Shown here piece by piece: positions 62,231 through 64,000 of a stretch of DNA of 64,000 bases. Below the pieces are notes generated by a model, which saw nothing but the letters and a program-made list of their open reading frames with translations, searched no databases and was not told the DNA's origin. Made by a program: the position numbers and the translations under genes. Every line of letters starts with the position of its first letter. Position 1 is the first letter of the stretch. The DNA comes from CAVPOO01 sp963707015 (lineage in GTDB: Bacteria; Pseudomonadota; Gammaproteobacteria; Thiohalobacterales; Thiohalobacteraceae): the NCBI GenBank assembly GCA_963707015.1, contig CAVPOO010000002.1, forward strand, positions 186,001-250,000. Reading direction: 5' to 3'.

Positions 62231-63571
62231 TCACGCCGGCAGCGCCACGCCCGCTTCGCGCATACGCGCCAACTTGTAACGAAGCGTTCTCGGGCTGATG
62301 CCAAGCCGCTCGGCGACTGCCTTGCGGTTTCCGTTATCGGCTTTCAACGCGTCAAGAATCAGCTCCTGTTCGCGATGTTTTAGATCAGAGCCCAGACCAT
62401 CTGCTATTGCGGGGTCAGGTGGCAGCTCATCCCGAACAGGCACATGACCGGGCTCCAATTCGAAATGCAGGTCCTCTACTTCGATCCGGTCGCCTGTTTT
62501 GAGAATCAATGCGCGCTGAACGACGTTTTCAAGCTCTCGAACGTTACCGGGCCAGTCGTGAGCCACAAGAACGCTTTCCGCACGCTCTGAAATCTTCGGC
62601 ACCGGCTGACGACTTGGGCAGTGTCGCTCGACCAGACGCTGTGCGATCGGCAATATGTCGTCCCGACGTTCACGCAATGGTGCTAGGCAGAGAGGGAAAA
62701 CATTCAGGCGATAGAAGAGATCTTCGCGGAAGTTTCCTGCCGCCACTTCTTCGCGCATGACGCGGTTTGAGGTGGCCACAACCCGAACATCGAGCGCGAT
62801 AACATCCTTCCCGCCGAGACGTTCAACTTCCCTCTCCTGAAGCACGCGGAGTAACTTGGCCTGCAGGCCAAGATCCATCTCCGATATCTCGTCGAGCAGC
62901 AAGGTGCCCCCCTGGGCCTGCTCAAACTTGCCCGGGCGGGTCTGGTAGGCGCCGGTGAAAGCGCCTTTCTCGTAGCCAAAAAGAACAGCCTCCAGCATAT
63001 TTTCAGGAATTGCCGCGCAATTGATGGCAACGAAAGGTGCCGCCACGCGTGCTGAATGTTCGTGAATAAAGTGTGCGAGAACCTCCTTGCCTGTACCTGA
63101 CTCGCCGCTGATCATGACCGTTGCGTCTGTGCGAGCAACGCGCGTTGCCAGCGCCACAAGCTCAAGTGTCCGCTGGTCTTCCGCGACCATTCTGGGCTCA
63201 TCATTAACTCGGGGCAGATAGCGAGTCACCATCTCCACCAGCATGCCCGCCTCGAATGGCTTGAGCAGATAATCTGACGCGCCGTTACGCATTGCGTCGA
63301 CTGCCTTTTGCACGGTCCCGTACGCCGTCATCAGCACGACGGGAATATCGGGCTGGCGGCTATGAATTCGTTTGAGCAAGGTATTGCCATCCATTTTCGG
63401 CATCTGGACATCACTAACCACCATCCCGACATGGTCGCGCTCCAGATAGTCAAGGGCTGTGCGGCCGTCTGCTGCTGCAGCAATGGTATAACCGGCGAGT
63501 TCCAAAGTGTCACACAGGGCTTCGCGCAAAGACGAGTCATCTTCAACGATCAGTACCTTGGCTTGACTCAT
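62231..63571 (-). CDS. fleR: Sigma-54-dependent response regulator FleR
   Basis: The order is a receiver domain (phospho-Asp in VVSDVQMPKMDG), an AAA+ domain with GESGTGKEVLAHFIHEHS, the sigma-54 contact motif GAFTGAY and LLLDEISEMDLG, and a C-terminal Fis-type helix-turn-helix (AVAERLGISPRTLRYKLARM). FleR activates class III flagellar promoters. It follows its kinase gene by 10 bp. The ATG at 63571 (MSQAKVLIVEDD) is the conserved start. Confidence 0.93.
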   Translation of the reverse strand: MSQAKVLIVEDDSSLREALCDTLELAGYTIAAAADGRTALDYLERDHVGMVVSDVQMPKMDGNTLLKRIHSRQPDIPVVLMTAYGTVQKAVDAMRNGASDYLLKPFEAGMLVEMVTRYLPRVNDEPRMVAEDQRTLELVALATRVARTDATVMISGESGTGKEVLAHFIHEHSARVAAPFVAINCAAIPENMLEAVLFGYEKGAFTGAYQTRPGKFEQAQGGTLLLDEISEMDLGLQAKLLRVLQEREVERLGGKDVIALDVRVVATSNRVMREEVAAGNFREDLFYRLNVFPLCLAPLRERRDDILPIAQRLVERHCPSRQPVPKISERAESVLVAHDWPGNVRELENVVQRALILKTGDRIEVEDLHFELEPGHVPVRDELPPDPAIADGLGSDLKHREQELILDALKADNGNRKAVAERLGISPRTLRYKLARMREAGVALPA

Positions 63572-63581
63572 ACGTATCTCC

Positions 63582-64000
63582 TCAGTTAGCTGTAAGCAGG
63601 GATAGCTGTCTGCGCGTGACAGGTTGCACATTCTTTGCGGACACCCCGCCGGGCAATGGCCGTGCGTGACCTGCAGAAGGCAGTTGTATTACGAAGCAAG
63701 CACCACCCTGCGTATGTGATTCAACGCGCACTCCACCTTCATGTGCGGCCACTGTCACCTGAACAACTGCAAGTCCCAGCCCCGTTCCTTCCGGACGGGT
63801 GGTAAAAAATGGCTCGAATATCCGCTCCCGCAGGGCATCGGGTATGCCCGGACCGTTGTCGGCCAGCCGAATCTCAACGTCGCTGTCACCCCGACACTGG
63901 GTCGAAAGGAACAGGCGGGCACCCTTACCGGCAACCTCCAAGCTGTTATTGGCGAGGTTAGAGAGTGCCCCGAGCAAGGCTTGGCGACTTCCTTGGAGCA
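63582..64000 (-). CDS. fleS: Sensor histidine kinase FleS, C-terminal part only
   Basis: The frame enters from the right window edge, so only the HATPase domain is seen: N-box LGALSNLANNSLEVAG, G1 box LADNGPGIPDALRERIFEPF and G2 box EGTGLGLAVVQ. Its position just before fleR identifies it as the partner kinase. The sensor and dimerisation parts lie outside the window. Confidence 0.9.
   Translation of the reverse strand, partial: LQGSRQALLGALSNLANNSLEVAGKGARLFLSTQCRGDSDVEIRLADNGPGIPDALRERIFEPFFTTRPEGTGLGLAVVQVTVAAHEGGVRVESHTQGGACFVIQLPSAGHARPLPGGVSAKNVQPVTRRQLSLLTAN

Noticed and set aside
1..64000. CRISPR array, rRNA operon, phage or complete IS element
   Set aside because: No regularly spaced repeats, rRNA-like sequence, integrase or transposase gene was seen.

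Overview
The window looks like a chromosomal piece of a motile, probably chemolithotrophic gammaproteobacterium. The evidence is the Pseudomonas-type polar flagellar gene order, the order queA-tgt-yajC-secD-secF, high GC, and a large set of c-type cytochromes and NO/hydroxylamine-related proteins (cytochrome P460, NnrS). No genus can be named from sequence alone.

Layout. (1) 1-6509, plus strand: a tight cluster of c-type cytochromes (three, three, one and three haems), a Sel1-repeat protein and two paralogous secreted seven-bladed Reg_prop propellers. It looks like a periplasmic or extracellular electron-transfer island and is the least familiar system here. (2) 6659-8552, minus: cytochrome c5, a frameshifted ccmG/dsbE-like gene and a DUF4136-type lipoprotein. 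(3) 8763-14280, minus: secF, secD, yajC, tgt, queA. (4) 14380-23315: tRNA-Leu(CAA) and a glycogen block (glgP, malQ, an internally deleted GH57 gene, glgC, glgB). (5) 23329-31000: cytochrome P460, a DUF6502/DUF5666 pair behind a palindromic and apparently leaderless promoter, NnrS, a small membrane protein, a Tat-exported DUF882 protein with an overlapping 54-residue membrane miniprotein, and two MITE-like elements flanked by CTAG. (6) 30403-33594: a secreted aromatic-rich protein beside a complete AmmeMemoRadiSam system (radical SAM, Memo, AMMECR1). (7) 33842-36610: a dihaem cytochrome, a SPOR protein and an AT-rich gene-free stretch with two perfect inverted DnaA boxes. (8) 36611-64000: a pentapeptide-repeat protein, an orphan FliK-like/FhlB pair, DUF2802, motDC, and then the flagellar regulon on the minus strand: fleS(partial)-fleR-fliEFGHIJK, a globin-sensor/PAS/GGDEF/EAL gene, fliLMNOPQR-flhBA-flhF-fleN-fliA.

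How it works together. The flagellar block holds the basal-body export gate, C-ring, ATPase complex, the polar placement pair FlhF/FleN, sigma-28 and the FleSR two-component system. Near-perfect sigma-54 promoters precede fliK and fliL, as expected for FleR-type control. The chemotaxis genes that usually lie between fliA and motC are absent. The glycogen genes cover ADP-glucose synthesis, branching, phosphorolysis and glucanotransfer; glycogen synthase is not in the window.

Broken or decayed items: ccmG/dsbE (one-base frameshift), GH57 (about 250 residues apparently missing, including the expected catalytic Glu region), a globin sensor with Tyr at the expected proximal His position, and a solitary MITE end at the secF stop codon. 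All calls come from reading the sequence and from knowledge of the families; no database search was run.
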